Numbered from the stretch's first letter, positions 1 through 9,106 are shown. The stretch is DNA of 64,000 bases from Paenibacillus spiritus (GCF_008710135.1 NZ_VYKK01000015.1:124001-188000); one strand, 5' to 3'. Notes: generated by a model from the letters alone, not told the origin. Translations and numbers: made by a program.

Positions 1-29
1 AAAAAAAGCGCCTCCCGCAGGAGACGCTT
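1..29 (-). terminator. Intrinsic terminator of arginine decarboxylase
   Basis: Read on the minus strand, a 10-bp stem (two G:T pairs) with a 4-base loop at 6-29 is followed by a run of seven T. It lies about 60 bases past the decarboxylase stop. A second hairpin at 68-84 has no T-run. Confidence 0.85.
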
Positions 30-87
30 GGGTGTATGGAGAGACCATGCGGCCGGGCCGCTTAGCTGAAGGCGCAGCGCCTTCGGT

Positions 88-1563
88 TCAGAAGATGGGT
101 TCGGCTTCGACGATGACCTTGACGTTCGTAATGCTGCGGTCTTCCGGACCTTTGACCGGCAAGCCGATCTCGACATGGTCCAGAATATAGTCGATGTTGT
201 CCTGGGTAATGACTTCCCCCGGCAGCAGAATCGGAATGCCCGGCGGGTATACATAGATAAACTCGGCAATAATCCGGTCGGCGGATTCCTTGAACGGAAC
301 CAGTTCCGTATCGGCATAGAAGGCATCGCGCGGAATCAGCGCGAGCTGCGGAATTTCGGGTACCTGAACCTTCAATTCGTAGATATCGCCCTTGCCGTAA
401 TTGACGGCCGACATGACCCGGAGCGCGGAGAGCAGTTTGTCTACTGTGGTCTTGGTATCTCCCGGCGTAATCAGGCAAAGAATGTTATACATATCGCTCA
501 TTTCGACTTCGATATTGTGTTTGTCCCGCAGCCAGTTCTCCGCTTCCCAGCCGGTAATGCCGAGATGGCGGACGTGAATGCTCAACTTGGTCGGGTCCAG
601 ATCATAGGTGGCTTCGGTTCCGAGAATCTCGTTGCCGAAGCTGTACAGGCCGTCGATCTCATTGATCGCTTCCCGGGCGTAGCGGGCAAGCTGGATGCAC
701 TGCTCCGCCATATCGTGGCCGTTCAGGGCAAGGTTGCGTCTGGACGCGTCCAGCGAAGCCAGCAGGATGTAGGAAGTGGAGGTTGTGGTCAGCATGCTCA
801 GCATCGTCTGAACGCGCTGCGGATTCACAAGTCCCGTCTTGGCGTTAAGATTGAGTACCGAGCTCTGGGTCATGGAGCCGCCGAGCTTGTGGACGCTCGT
901 CGCCGCCATATCGGCTCCGGCCTGCATGGCCGACATCGGCAGTTCCTCGTGGAAGTGAATCAGCACGCCGTGCGCTTCGTCCACGAGTACGGGGACGCCG
1001 TAGCTGTGCGCCAGCTCGACAATCGACCGCAGATCGGCGCAGACGCCGAAATAAGTCGGGTTGATTACGAGAACGCCTTTGGCGTCGGGATGGCGCTGCA
1101 GCGCTCTTTTCAGAGAGCTGGTCGTAATGCCGTGGTCGATTCCGAGATTCTCGTCCTGGACGGGCGAGACGAAGATGGGCTTGGCGCCCGAGAAGATAAT
1201 GGCAGACATAACGGATTTATGGACGTTGCGGGGCACGATGATCTTGTCTCCAGGCGAACATACGGATAAAATCATCGTCATAATGGCACCGCTCGTGCCT
1301 TGGACGCTGAAGTAGGTGTAATCGGCGCCGAAGGCTTCGGCCGCCAGATTCTGGGCCTGCGCGATGACGCCTTTGGGCTGATGCAGGTCGTCCAAGGGCG
1401 CAATGTTGATCAGATCTATGGAAAGGGCGTTGTCGCCGATGAATTCACGGAATTCCGGATCGGTCCCTTGGCCTTTTTTATGACCTGGAATGTGAAACTG
1501 CACCGGGTTTCCGGCGGCATGTTTTTTCAGAGCGGTGAAGAGAGGGGTAAGCGATTGGTCCAT
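88..1563 (-). CDS. speA: Arginine decarboxylase (Orn/Lys/Arg decarboxylase family)
   Basis: A 491-residue cytoplasmic PLP enzyme that makes agmatine from arginine, the first step of polyamine synthesis in Bacillus-type bacteria. The N-terminus reads FHIPGHKKG, typical of the family, and the PLP lysine is visible in SVHKLGGS at about residue 226. It is followed by the substrate-side LTTTSTSY block and a C-terminal PPGIPILLPGE motif. Length and motifs match B. subtilis SpeA (about 490 aa) closely. The start at 1563 is chosen because GGGAG sits 6 bases upstream; an in-frame upstream codon at 1599 has no ribosome site. It is monocistronic, with its own terminator at 1-29, and diverges from the MFS gene. 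A lysine decarboxylase specificity cannot be fully excluded from sequence alone. Confidence 0.92.
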   Translation of the reverse strand: MDQSLTPLFTALKKHAAGNPVQFHIPGHKKGQGTDPEFREFIGDNALSIDLINIAPLDDLHQPKGVIAQAQNLAAEAFGADYTYFSVQGTSGAIMTMILSVCSPGDKIIVPRNVHKSVMSAIIFSGAKPIFVSPVQDENLGIDHGITTSSLKRALQRHPDAKGVLVINPTYFGVCADLRSIVELAHSYGVPVLVDEAHGVLIHFHEELPMSAMQAGADMAATSVHKLGGSMTQSSVLNLNAKTGLVNPQRVQTMLSMLTTTSTSYILLASLDASRRNLALNGHDMAEQCIQLARYAREAINEIDGLYSFGNEILGTEATYDLDPTKLSIHVRHLGITGWEAENWLRDKHNIEVEMSDMYNILCLITPGDTKTTVDKLLSALRVMSAVNYGKGDIYELKVQVPEIPQLALIPRDAFYADTELVPFKESADRIIAEFIYVYPPGIPILLPGEVITQDNIDYILDHVEIGLPVKGPEDRSITNVKVIVEAEPIF

Positions 1564-1652
1564 TAATACTCCCACAACCTTTCCTAAGTGAAGTCGCAAA
1601 CAAAATTGAGTATAACAAAACCATCACCATATTACTAGGATGTGATCGAAAC

Positions 1653-2945
1653 GTGTCGAAACCCGAGCAACGCATGCATATTCGCCTCTCGTCGCCGTTC
1701 ATGCTGGAGATGTGGGTGATTATTTTTCTGGTCGAATTCGTTAAAGGTTCCCTGCTGGTTGCCCTCCTGCCGGTCTATATGGAGCATACGCTGAACCTGT
1801 CGGTAACGGTGGTCGGCTTTGCCTTCGCCCTCCAGTATCTCGGCGACAATCTGTTCCGCGGGCCGTCCGGCTGGCTGCTGGAACGCGTGGGCTACCGCTG
1901 GACGATGGCGGGTGCGCTTATATTAATTGTAGCAGCGGTCGCCATTATTATTTACGCGGATAATGCGCCCATGCTGAGTCTGGCCTGCCTGATTCTGGGG
2001 ATCGGCACTTCGCCGCTGTGGCCCTGCGTCATGACCGGCATTACCGAGCTGGCGGGCTCCACGACAAGCGGCAGCAGCGGCGCCGCCATGGGGTCCGTGG
2101 AAATGGCTTCGCTGGCGGGAACGGGCATCGGGCCGATTACGGTCAATTTCCTGATGGACCATGGCCATCAGGGGTACCGCGGCGCGTTCTATCTTCTGCT
2201 GGCCGTAGCAGCAGCCGTCGTACTCGTCTCGATGCTGCTTCCCGCGAGAATCGGACGAGGCGTCCACGCCGTTACCCGCGGCGGAGAGCCCAAACGCGAG
2301 GCGGCTCCGGCGGCGGAGCCCGGCGTCCGCCGCTCCTTCCTGGCGGGCCTTGGCCATACGCTGCGTCAGGTTCGGGTCAGCCGGCTGCTGTATCCGGCGC
2401 TGTTCCTGCAGGCTTTTGCCATCGGTCTGATGACGCCGGTCGTCACGCTGTTCGCCCGGTCCGAACTGCATCTGTCGCCGACCATGTTCAATGTGCTGCT
2501 GATTGCCGGAGGAGGCGTGACGGTTATCGCGCTGATCCCCGCCGGCCGTCTCGTGGACCGCATCGGCACCTCGGCGTTCCTGAACATCGGCTTCCTGCTG
2601 GCCGCTTTCTCGCTGACGTTCTTCTCGCAGGTGCGCTTCCTGCCCCTGGTATTCGTGGCGGTGGCCCTTGTCGGCGTCAGCTATGCGTTCATTCTGCCGG
2701 CCTGGAACGCGTTCATTGCCAAGCAGGTGCCTGAGAGCGAGCGCGGTACGGTCTGGGGGCTCTTCCTGACGCTTCAGGGCTCCGGCATGGTCTTCGGCCC
2801 AATCGTGTCCGGACGCCTGTGGGACCGGGTGGGACACTGGGTGCCGTTCTTTGCGAGCGCACTCGTCATGCTCTGTCTCTTCGCGCTGCATCTGGTGATT
2901 GTCCGGCGGACGGCGCAGAAGCGCCTGGCCGCAGAAGCGGGCTAG
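1653..2945 (+). CDS. MFS transporter, probable drug/metabolite exporter
   Basis: A 430-residue polytopic membrane protein with about 12 hydrophobic segments in two six-helix halves, separated by a charged cytoplasmic loop near residues 200-230 (Arg/Glu/Pro-rich). The MFS signature between TM2 and TM3 appears as GWLLERVGYR. The second-half equivalents are GRLVDRIG and, near the end, GRLWDRVG. The start is a GTG; an AGGAT lies roughly 10 bases upstream, which is a weak ribosome site. The gene diverges from speA, and a strong terminator follows at 3007-3045. The substrate cannot be read from the sequence. Drug or sugar-efflux families are the nearest in appearance. Confidence 0.85.
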   Translation: MSKPEQRMHIRLSSPFMLEMWVIIFLVEFVKGSLLVALLPVYMEHTLNLSVTVVGFAFALQYLGDNLFRGPSGWLLERVGYRWTMAGALILIVAAVAIIIYADNAPMLSLACLILGIGTSPLWPCVMTGITELAGSTTSGSSGAAMGSVEMASLAGTGIGPITVNFLMDHGHQGYRGAFYLLLAVAAAVVLVSMLLPARIGRGVHAVTRGGEPKREAAPAAEPGVRRSFLAGLGHTLRQVRVSRLLYPALFLQAFAIGLMTPVVTLFARSELHLSPTMFNVLLIAGGGVTVIALIPAGRLVDRIGTSAFLNIGFLLAAFSLTFFSQVRFLPLVFVAVALVGVSYAFILPAWNAFIAKQVPESERGTVWGLFLTLQGSGMVFGPIVSGRLWDRVGHWVPFFASALVMLCLFALHLVIVRRTAQKRLAAEAG

Positions 2946-3006
2946 AAGAGGTCTGGAAGCGGGTGGAAGAGGGCCGGCGCGGCTGCACGGTTCCCGACGC
3001 AAGGCG

Positions 3007-3045
3007 AAGAGCCGTTCAGGAGAAATCCTGGAACGGCTCTTTTTG
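3007..3045 (+). terminator. Intrinsic terminator of the MFS gene
   Basis: An inverted repeat, AGAGCCGTTC with an inner AGGA, pairs with TCCT plus GAACGGCTCT around a GAAA loop and is followed by TTTTT. It lies between two converging genes; the minus-strand side lacks a T-run. Confidence 0.9.
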
Positions 3046-3075
3046 ATGTGTCCGGGGCTTTGGTCCCGCCTCCCG

Positions 3076-3699
3076 CTAGAAGGCCATCTTGTACAGCGGA
3101 AGGAGCGTGCGGAAGGTGTCCTGAATAACGCCGGTTAGCTTCTGCCCGTCTGCCAGCACCGGGTCGCCCGCCTCGATGCGCAGTCCGCAAGTAACCTCGG
3201 CTTTCTTGACCTCTTTGAGCCGGTGCGCCAGCCCGGCCAGCCGCTCCGCGTCCATCTCGGCGTGGGGCGTGCCCGAAGGGTCCAGATGGTCGGTGGACCA
3301 GAAGTAGCTCCCCGGAAGCTCCCGCAGCACGCTGCCCGATTCCCGAAGCAGGGCGTCCGCCAGAATGCCCTTGTTGCCGCTCTCGTAGATCACGGCGAAG
3401 ACGATGAAGAGATGGCTGCGGAACATGCCGGTCTGGAAATGGGGAAGCGCCTTGTAGCCCCGCTTGGAAGGTCCCCAAGCCACCCAGGTGTCGGCCGGAG
3501 GGTGAACGGTGCGGCGGGCGTGCTTGGCGACATGGGGGAACATCTCTTCCCCCGTAAGCTCGGTCAAATAAGGGGCAAGCTCGTCTCCGAGCGCCGTCAG
3601 TTTGGGACGGACCCTCTCAATTAAAGCCTCCATGCGCGGCTCAAGGCCGCCGATATCGAACACTTCAAAGTCTGCCGGTTGGAATCCGCTAAAAGTCAT
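3076..3699 (-). CDS. YktB-family protein (DUF1054)
   Basis: A 207-residue soluble protein that I match to the DUF1054/YktB family by its opening MTFSGFQPADFEVF, the WVAWGPSKRGYK block in the middle and the HFQTGMF segment. The family has a known fold but no established function. The start at 3699 is preferred because AGGAGA stands about 8 bases upstream. The longer in-frame reading to 3807 runs through a large inverted repeat and adds residues not seen in the family. It is transcribed alone, away from the gene at 3887, with a strong hairpin in its likely 5' untranslated region. Confidence 0.82.
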   Translation of the reverse strand: MTFSGFQPADFEVFDIGGLEPRMEALIERVRPKLTALGDELAPYLTELTGEEMFPHVAKHARRTVHPPADTWVAWGPSKRGYKALPHFQTGMFRSHLFIVFAVIYESGNKGILADALLRESGSVLRELPGSYFWSTDHLDPSGTPHAEMDAERLAGLAHRLKEVKKAEVTCGLRIEAGDPVLADGQKLTGVIQDTFRTLLPLYKMAF

Positions 3700-3726
3700 G
3701 GTTATGGTCTCCTCGTATAGGTTGGT

Positions 3727-3789
3727 CCCCCGGGCCCAGAGTCCCAAAGAGTTCCAAATCCGGAATGAAGCGTTTGGGAGACCCGGGGG
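3727..3789 (-). promoter_or_regulatory. Large hairpin in the leader of the yktB-like gene
   Basis: CCCCCGGG at 3727-3734 pairs with CCCGGGGG at 3782-3789, and inside it TCCCAAA at 3742-3748 pairs with TTTGGGA at 3773-3779. The loop carries a small TTCC/GGAA hairpin. It lies 27 bases upstream of the start codon, so it would be in the 5' leader of the minus-strand gene. There is no T-run, so it is not an ordinary terminator. Its function is unknown; it could be an mRNA regulatory fold or a DNA operator between two divergent genes. Confidence 0.5.
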
Positions 3790-3886
3790 GAGGGTAAAAA
3801 TAGTCAATAAACCAAGTTACCGCTACATAAACTGAAGTATAAAATAGAACCAGGATATCCGGCAAATGGCCTGAGGAGGGAGCGCC

Positions 3887-4483
3887 GTGAACAAGAACGA
3901 CGAAGTGGAATACTGCAACCTGGAGCTCCGTTTTGAGCGGGATCATCTCCAGAACCTGATCCGAGATCTGATTCGGGACGGCTATTCCTTATATTGGAGC
4001 GAGAATGAACAATTATTCGTCATTTCGGTGCGGACGGGACGCAAGCTGATCAAGCTGCGCTTCCAGCGGATCGACGACGGCTACAAGCTGGTGGGCGATT
4101 ATATGATCCGCGATGCGAAGCTGTCGGAACGGATGGAGAAGCTGATCGGCGATATGCGCGGGCATGCCGTCGTGAAACGTTTTCGCGACCGCCAGATCAT
4201 CATCGAGAACATTCTCTTCGGCGAGGTAATCCGGCTCGTGGAGATTTCGGGTTACCAGCAGCGGGTTATCTATCAGAAGGGGCCGCTTCTGTCGGATCAC
4301 GAAATTACGAAGCTGTTCTATTCGGGACTCGGCGAAGAGCGGATTGCGGAATGCCGCCACGAAGTGGACGATGAACTGGACCGTCTGAGCGCGGCTATGC
4401 AGCGCGGGGACACAGAGGAAGCGGAGACCTGCAAGCAGCGGCTTCAGGAGCTGACGCATCGGCTCAGCGTACTGGAATGGTAG
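3887..4483 (+). CDS. Conserved protein of unknown function
   Basis: A 198-residue soluble, charged protein with no family I can name with confidence. The N-terminal half is predicted to alternate strands and helices (LIRDGYSLYWSENEQLFVIS). The C-terminal third, from about residue 150, is helical and Glu/Arg-rich (DDELDRLSAAMQRG), compatible with a short coiled coil. There is no signal peptide or membrane segment. The GTG start is supported by GAGGAGGG 7 bases upstream. A likely promoter (TTACCG, 17 bases, TAAAAT) lies just upstream and a terminator follows, so it is a single-gene unit. Confidence 0.8.
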   Translation: MNKNDEVEYCNLELRFERDHLQNLIRDLIRDGYSLYWSENEQLFVISVRTGRKLIKLRFQRIDDGYKLVGDYMIRDAKLSERMEKLIGDMRGHAVVKRFRDRQIIIENILFGEVIRLVEISGYQQRVIYQKGPLLSDHEITKLFYSGLGEERIAECRHEVDDELDRLSAAMQRGDTEEAETCKQRLQELTHRLSVLEW

Positions 4484-4502
4484 CGGAAGGCAAGCGTTCC
4501 GG

Positions 4503-4534
4503 GCACCTCTTGAGACAAGAGGTGTCTTCATTTT
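4503..4534 (+). terminator. Intrinsic terminator
   Basis: CACCTCTTG at 4504-4512 pairs perfectly with CAAGAGGTG at 4516-4524 around AGA, and is followed by TCTTCATTTT. It ends the unit started at 3887. Confidence 0.85.
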
Positions 4535-4555
4535 GCGGGCGAAGGACCCGGGGGG

Positions 4556-4584
4556 TTCACTTTCCCGCGCAAAAACGTTAGAAT
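4556..4584 (+). promoter_or_regulatory. SigA-type promoter of the 6-phosphogluconate dehydrogenase gene
   Basis: -35 TTCACT at 4556-4561, a 17-base spacer, and -10 TAGAAT at 4579-4584. This leaves a leader of about 95 bases before the start codon. Confidence 0.6.
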
Positions 4585-4685
4585 AGAACCGTTGCGATTC
4601 AATTTCGGCGGTCGGCATTTTGTCAATGAAATTGATCTCTGTGCATGGCTTAACCAAATATACAGGGCAAAGGGTGGAGAACCAG

Positions 4686-6110
4686 ATGTCAAAACAACAA
4701 ATCGGCGTTATCGGCCTTGCGGTAATGGGCAAGAACTTGGCGCTGAACATCGAGAGCAGAGGTTTTAGCGTATCCGTATTCAACCGTTCCCCGGAGAAGA
4801 CGCATGATCTTCTCGGCGAGGCCGCCGGCAAGAACCTGCACGGCACGTTCTCGATTGAGGAATTCGTGCAATCCCTGGAAACGCCGCGCCGCATTCTGAT
4901 TATGGTCCAGGCCGGCAAAGCGACCGACGCCACAATCGAGCAGCTCGTTCCGCATCTGGATCAGGGCGACATCATCATCGACGGCGGCAACGCCTACTTC
5001 CCTGACACAATTCGCCGCAACAAGGAACTTGAAGCCCAGGGCTTCCGCTTCATCGGTGCCGGCGTATCCGGCGGCGAGGAAGGCGCGCTCAAAGGACCGT
5101 CGATCATGCCGGGCGGACAGGAAAGCGCTTATGAACTGGTTGAACCGATCCTGACGGCTATTTCGGCCAAAGTGGACGGCGAACCTTGCTGTACATATAT
5201 CGGACCCGACGGCGCCGGACACTATGTGAAGATGGTGCACAACGGCATCGAGTACGGCGACATGCAGCTGATCTGCGAAGCGTACCAGCTGCTGAAGGAC
5301 GTTGTCGGCCTGGATGAGAAAGAACTGCACGCCACGTTCGCGGAATGGAACGAAGGCGAGCTCGACAGCTACCTGATCGAGATTACGAAGGATATCTTCG
5401 CCCAGTACGACAAGGAGACCGGCAAGCCGATGGTGGATGTCATTCTCGACGCCGCCGGCCAGAAGGGCACCGGCAAGTGGACAAGCCAGAGCTCGCTTGA
5501 TCTCGGCGTGCCGCTGTCCATGATTACGGAATCCGTCTTCTCCCGTTTCCTGTCCGCCATGAAGGAAGAGCGTGTGGCTGCGAGCAAGGTGCTCTCCGGT
5601 CCTGCAGCTGAACCGTTCGCCGGCGACAAGAAGGCGTTCATCGAGAACGTCCGCAGAGCGCTGTTCGCCAGCAAAATCGTATCCTACGCCCAGGGCTTCG
5701 CCCAGCTCCGCGTCGCTTCCGACGAGTACGGCTGGAACCTGAAATACGGCAGCCTGGCGAAGATCTGGCGCGGCGGCTGCATCATCCGCTCGCAGTTCCT
5801 GCATAATATCACGGAAGCTTATGAGAAGAATCCGGAGCTCAAGAACCTGATGCTTGATCCGTACTTCAAGAATATTATGACGAACTACCAGGACGCATGG
5901 CGTACGGTAGTAGCCGAAGCCGTCAAGCGCGGCATTCCGGTACCGGGCTTCTCGAGCGCGCTGGCGTACTACGACAGCTACCGCACCGAGCGTCTGCCCG
6001 CGAACCTCTTGCAGGCCCAGCGCGATTACTTCGGCGCCCACACCTTCAAGCGCGTGGACAAGGAAGGCGTCTTCCATCACGACTGGATCGCCGAAGCTTC
6101 GGCCGAGTAA
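4686..6110 (+). CDS. gnd: 6-phosphogluconate dehydrogenase, decarboxylating
   Basis: A 474-residue cytoplasmic enzyme of the oxidative pentose phosphate pathway: 6-phosphogluconate to ribulose-5-phosphate plus CO2 and NAD(P)H. The Rossmann motif [12 protein letters not shown] is at residues 11-22. The catalytic region includes VSGGEEGAL and [15 protein letters not shown], and the C-terminus has the expected [13 protein letters not shown] substrate loop. Length fits the GntZ/GndA family (about 468-474). The start at 4686 follows GGTGGAG by 6 bases; an upstream in-frame ATG at 4620 would add 22 residues not found in the family. Coenzyme preference (NAD or NADP) is not decided here. Confidence 0.95.
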   Translation: MSKQQIGVIGLAVMGKNLALNIESRGFSVSVFNRSPEKTHDLLGEAAGKNLHGTFSIEEFVQSLETPRRILIMVQAGKATDATIEQLVPHLDQGDIIIDGGNAYFPDTIRRNKELEAQGFRFIGAGVSGGEEGALKGPSIMPGGQESAYELVEPILTAISAKVDGEPCCTYIGPDGAGHYVKMVHNGIEYGDMQLICEAYQLLKDVVGLDEKELHATFAEWNEGELDSYLIEITKDIFAQYDKETGKPMVDVILDAAGQKGTGKWTSQSSLDLGVPLSMITESVFSRFLSAMKEERVAASKVLSGPAAEPFAGDKKAFIENVRRALFASKIVSYAQGFAQLRVASDEYGWNLKYGSLAKIWRGGCIIRSQFLHNITEAYEKNPELKNLMLDPYFKNIMTNYQDAWRTVVAEAVKRGIPVPGFSSALAYYDSYRTERLPANLLQAQRDYFGAHTFKRVDKEGVFHHDWIAEASAE

Positions 6111-6159
6111 TCCAATATATTCAAGTGGCGGACGAACGGCCGCTTGAAGACAGGAACGG

Positions 6160-6195
6160 GCCCGGGAATGCCGAATGCGGCGTTTCCGGGCTTTT
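6160..6195 (+). terminator. Intrinsic terminator of gnd
   Basis: A 13-bp stem (6160-6172 with 6179-6191, two wobble pairs) is followed by TTTT. A weaker hairpin, CAAGTGGC/GCCGCTTG, sits just before it at 6122-6146. Confidence 0.75.
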
Positions 6196-6326
6196 GGCCT
6201 GTCCGGGAGAAGGAAGATGCGGCTCCCTGCAAGAGAACGGCGGAACTCGTTGTGCCTGGTGCAAGAGCATGTTAGAATAGGTGAAAAGTTAGGCCAAGAC
6301 GGGCAGCAGGGGTTGAGAGAACGAAG

Positions 6327-6866
6327 ATGGCAGAGAGCAGCAGCGGTCCCAACCTGATCCTGATCGGGATGATGGGGACCGGCAAATCAACCGTCGGGCA
6401 GTTGTTGGCCCGGGAGTTGAACTTCCGGTTACTCGATCTGGATGAACGGATTGAGGAGCGGGAAGGGCGAAGCATTCCGGAGATTTTTGCACGGGGAGGC
6501 GAGGAAGAATTCCGGCGGATCGAATCGCGCGAGCTTCTTCTGGCGCTTCGGGAGAAGGAATTGGTCCTATCGACAGGCGGAGGGGCTGTTCTTGCGCCCG
6601 GAAATGCGGAAGCGATGGGCAAGGGCGGATACGTGGCGGCGCTCACGGCAACGGCGGAGGAGCTGGTGAGCCGGGTCGGACAGGACCCGAATCGACCGCT
6701 GCTGGCGGGTGACGCCAGCGAGCGGATCCATCGACTGCTGCGGGAGCGGGCCGGGGCGTACGGGTTCGCAGACTGCACGATTGATACAACGGGACGGAGC
6801 GCCGCGGAAGTGCGCGATTTAATTTTAATGCACTACCGCGGTTCAGTATTTAAGCGGAATTCCTGA
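6327..6866 (+). CDS. aroK: Shikimate kinase
   Basis: A 179-residue P-loop kinase that phosphorylates shikimate with ATP in the chorismate pathway. The Walker A is GMMGTGKS at residues 14-21, the shikimate-binding Asp lies in LDLDERIEE, and the GGG loop is STGGGAV near residue 85. The lid region contains RPLL near 123. Length is normal. The ribosome site is weak (GAGAGAAC before the ATG). EPSP synthase, which acts on the product, is just 390 bases downstream on the same strand but separated by an opposite-strand rhodanese gene. Confidence 0.95.
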   Translation: MAESSSGPNLILIGMMGTGKSTVGQLLARELNFRLLDLDERIEEREGRSIPEIFARGGEEEFRRIESRELLLALREKELVLSTGGGAVLAPGNAEAMGKGGYVAALTATAEELVSRVGQDPNRPLLAGDASERIHRLLRERAGAYGFADCTIDTTGRSAAEVRDLILMHYRGSVFKRNS

Positions 6867-6872
6867 CGCGGA

Positions 6873-7178
6873 TCAGATCGAGTCGTACCATCCGATCATA
6901 CCGCCGCTGAGATTGGCGACGGAGCGGTATCCGTGATGGCTCAGGTATTCGCATACCCGCTGGCTGCGGGCGCCGGAGCGGCAGATGAAGACGATGGGCT
7001 CTTCCTGTCCAAGCTCCTGCGCGCGATCCGGAATATCGTTCATCGGAATATGTTCTGCGCCTTCAATCATGCCAAAGACGACTTCGTCGTCTTCGCGCAC
7101 ATCGATCAGGCGAAGCTTATCGCCGGCTTCCATTCTCCGGCGCAGTTCGTCCGGGGTGATTTGGGGTATGGCGTTCAT
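6873..7178 (-). CDS. Single-domain rhodanese-like sulfurtransferase
   Basis: A 101-residue protein made of one rhodanese domain. The catalytic loop is CRSGARS, with Cys as the persulfide-bearing residue, preceded by the family's LIDVRE motif near residue 24 and followed by the GG-M-GWYDS end. It likely moves sulfane sulfur or reduces polysulfides in the cytoplasm; the partner is unknown. The start at 7178 is chosen because GGAGGTG lies 6 bases upstream; the longer reading from 7193 would use that ribosome site as coding sequence. It lies head-to-head with aroA, sharing a 75-base promoter region. Confidence 0.9.
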   Translation of the reverse strand: MNAIPQITPDELRRRMEAGDKLRLIDVREDDEVVFGMIEGAEHIPMNDIPDRAQELGQEEPIVFICRSGARSQRVCEYLSHHGYRSVANLSGGMIGWYDSI

Positions 7179-7253
7179 GTCGGACACCTCCATTATTATT
7201 TAAAGTTCAAGCATTCCTGATTTTAATCGATAGCACAGAAGGGAGTCAAAATC

Positions 7254-8546
7254 ATGGACGCTATTGTCAGACCGACCCCGGTCCTAAGCGGGGAAATCGG
7301 AGCGCTGTCATCCAAAAACTATACGACCCGCTATCTGCTGGTCGCGGCCTTGTCGGAGGGCACAAGCACCGTCTATTATCCGGCGCACAGCGAGGACAGC
7401 GACGCTATCCGCCGCTGCATCGCGGATCTCGGAGCCGAGCTGCAGGAAGACGGCGAGAAGATCGTGATCAGGGGCTTCGGCCGCCATCCCAAGCCTGTCA
7501 AGGAACTGAACGTGGGCAACGCGGGCGCCGTCCTGCGCTTTCTGATGGCCGTAGCGGCCCTGTGCCCGGACGTTACCTTCGTCAATACATATCCCGATTC
7601 GCTCGGCAAGCGTCCGCACGACGATCTGATCGAGGCGCTGGGCCAGATGAACGTGGAGATTGAGCACAACGCAGGACGGCTGCCAATCCGCATCCGCGGC
7701 GGGCAGCCGCAGGGCGGCCGCATCCGGGTGTCCGGCGAAGTCAGCTCGCAGTATCTCAGCGCCCTGCTGTTCCTGACGCCGCTTCTGGAGGAAGACAGCG
7801 AGATCACCGTGACCGGCGATCTGAAATCCAAGGTCGTCGTCGGACAGACGCTGGAAGTGCTGGAACAGGCGGGTATCGTAATTCACGCGGCTGAGGATTA
7901 CCTGTCCTTCCGGGTGCCGGGACGCCAATCCTATGCGGCCAAGACGTATACGGTTCAGGGAGATTATCCCGGGTCGGCCGCCGTGCTGGCGGCTGCGGCC
8001 GTAACGGAATCGGATGTGACCATTCATCGGCTGGCGGAGAACAGCCGCCAGGGAGAACGGGCTGTCGTCGATGTGCTGAGAATGATGGAGGTGCCGCTCA
8101 CCCATGAGAACGGCACGGTTCATGTTCAGGGGACCGGCCGGCTGAAGGCGGTGGAATTTGACGGCGACGCCGCGACGGACGCGGTGCTCGCCATGGTTGC
8201 AGCAGCGGTCTTTGCGGAAGGCACATCCCGGTTCTATAATGTCGAGAACCTCCGCTACAAGGAGTGCGACCGCATTACGGATTACCTGGCCGAGCTGGCG
8301 AAGGCGGGAGCCCGGGTCGAGGAACGCCGGGACGAGATCATCGTTCACGGACGCCCCGAGGGCGTGGAAGGCGGAGTGACGATCAATGCGCATTACGATC
8401 ACCGGGTCATTATGGCGCTGACCGTTGTAGGTCTGCGGTCCAAGGAGCCGCTTCTCATTAAGGACGCGCATCATGTCGCCAAGTCCTATCCGCAGTTCTT
8501 CGATCACCTGCGGGCGCTTGGAGCACGGGTAGAGTGGGTAAATTAA
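7254..8546 (+). CDS. aroA: 3-phosphoshikimate 1-carboxyvinyltransferase (EPSP synthase)
   Basis: A 430-residue enzyme joining PEP to shikimate-3-phosphate in the chorismate pathway. Family motifs are in order: LSSKNYTTRYLLVAALSEG near residue 20, the phosphate-binding NAGAVLRFL near 88, SSQYLSALL near 164, and RYKECDRI near 336 followed by DHRVIMAL near 382. The classic N-terminal SKS-NR reads SSKNYTTR, and the loop GNAGT reads GNAGA, as in class II-like enzymes; this can affect inhibitor binding but the sequence alone does not show resistance. A good ribosome site, GAAGGGAG, precedes the ATG. Confidence 0.93.
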   Translation: MDAIVRPTPVLSGEIGALSSKNYTTRYLLVAALSEGTSTVYYPAHSEDSDAIRRCIADLGAELQEDGEKIVIRGFGRHPKPVKELNVGNAGAVLRFLMAVAALCPDVTFVNTYPDSLGKRPHDDLIEALGQMNVEIEHNAGRLPIRIRGGQPQGGRIRVSGEVSSQYLSALLFLTPLLEEDSEITVTGDLKSKVVVGQTLEVLEQAGIVIHAAEDYLSFRVPGRQSYAAKTYTVQGDYPGSAAVLAAAAVTESDVTIHRLAENSRQGERAVVDVLRMMEVPLTHENGTVHVQGTGRLKAVEFDGDAATDAVLAMVAAAVFAEGTSRFYNVENLRYKECDRITDYLAELAKAGARVEERRDEIIVHGRPEGVEGGVTINAHYDHRVIMALTVVGLRSKEPLLIKDAHHVAKSYPQFFDHLRALGARVEWVN

Positions 8547-8581
8547 CAGCATATTCCACACAGAAGGAAGGAGATGGAATC

Positions 8582-9016
8582 ATGCCTTTTGTCAACCCGG
8601 ATCAGTATACCATCCGGGATATCCTGTCCGCTTCGCGAACCATTGCCGTCGTGGGCCTGTCCGACAAGACCGACCGGACGTCGTATATGGTAGCGGGAGC
8701 GATGCAGGCGGCCGGTTATCGGATCATCCCGGTCAACCCAGCGGCGGACGACGGAAGCATCCTTGGAGAGAAGGTATACGCGAAGCTTGAGGACATCCCG
8801 GAGCAGGTGGACATTGTCAATGTCTTCCGCAAGAGCGAGTACTGCCCGGAGATTGCCCGCCAGACGGTAGCCATCGGGGCGAAGGTCCTGTGGCTCCAGC
8901 AGGGGGTTCACAGTCTGGAGGCAGCCTTCATTGCGGAATCGAACGGACTGACTGTCATTATGGACCGCTGCATCAAGGTTGAAGAGGCGCTGACCCGGGC
9001 TCACCGGAACAGCTAG
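8582..9016 (+). CDS. CoA-binding domain protein
   Basis: A 144-residue protein consisting of one CoA-binding Rossmann domain (YccU/YneT type). Visible motifs are IAVVGLSDKTDRTSYMVA at the N-terminal nucleotide loop, VNP near residue 48, and VLWLQQGV near 100, plus the conserved MDRCIKVE end. Its role is not established; relatives are annotated simply as CoA-binding. The start at 8582 follows AAGGAAGGAGAT and lies 35 bases past aroA, so the two are probably co-transcribed and end at the terminator at 9056. Confidence 0.88.
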   Translation: MPFVNPDQYTIRDILSASRTIAVVGLSDKTDRTSYMVAGAMQAAGYRIIPVNPAADDGSILGEKVYAKLEDIPEQVDIVNVFRKSEYCPEIARQTVAIGAKVLWLQQGVHSLEAAFIAESNGLTVIMDRCIKVEEALTRAHRNS

Positions 9017-9055
9017 GCAACAACGGATTTATTAAGAGCAGCAAGGCCTCCCTGA

Positions 9056-9086
9056 GGCCGGACAGGACTCCTGTCCGGCCCTTTTT
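9056..9086 (+). terminator. Intrinsic terminator
   Basis: GGCCGGACAG pairs with CTGTCCGGCC around GACTC at 9056-9080, followed by CTTTTT. It ends the aroA/CoA-binding unit. Confidence 0.92.
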
Positions 9087-9106
9087 GACGTCCGGCAAAG
9101 CTCCTT

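Noticed and set aside
4620..4685. N-terminal extension of gnd from an upstream ATG
   Set aside because: The 22 extra residues contain the ribosome site of the real start and do not match the family.
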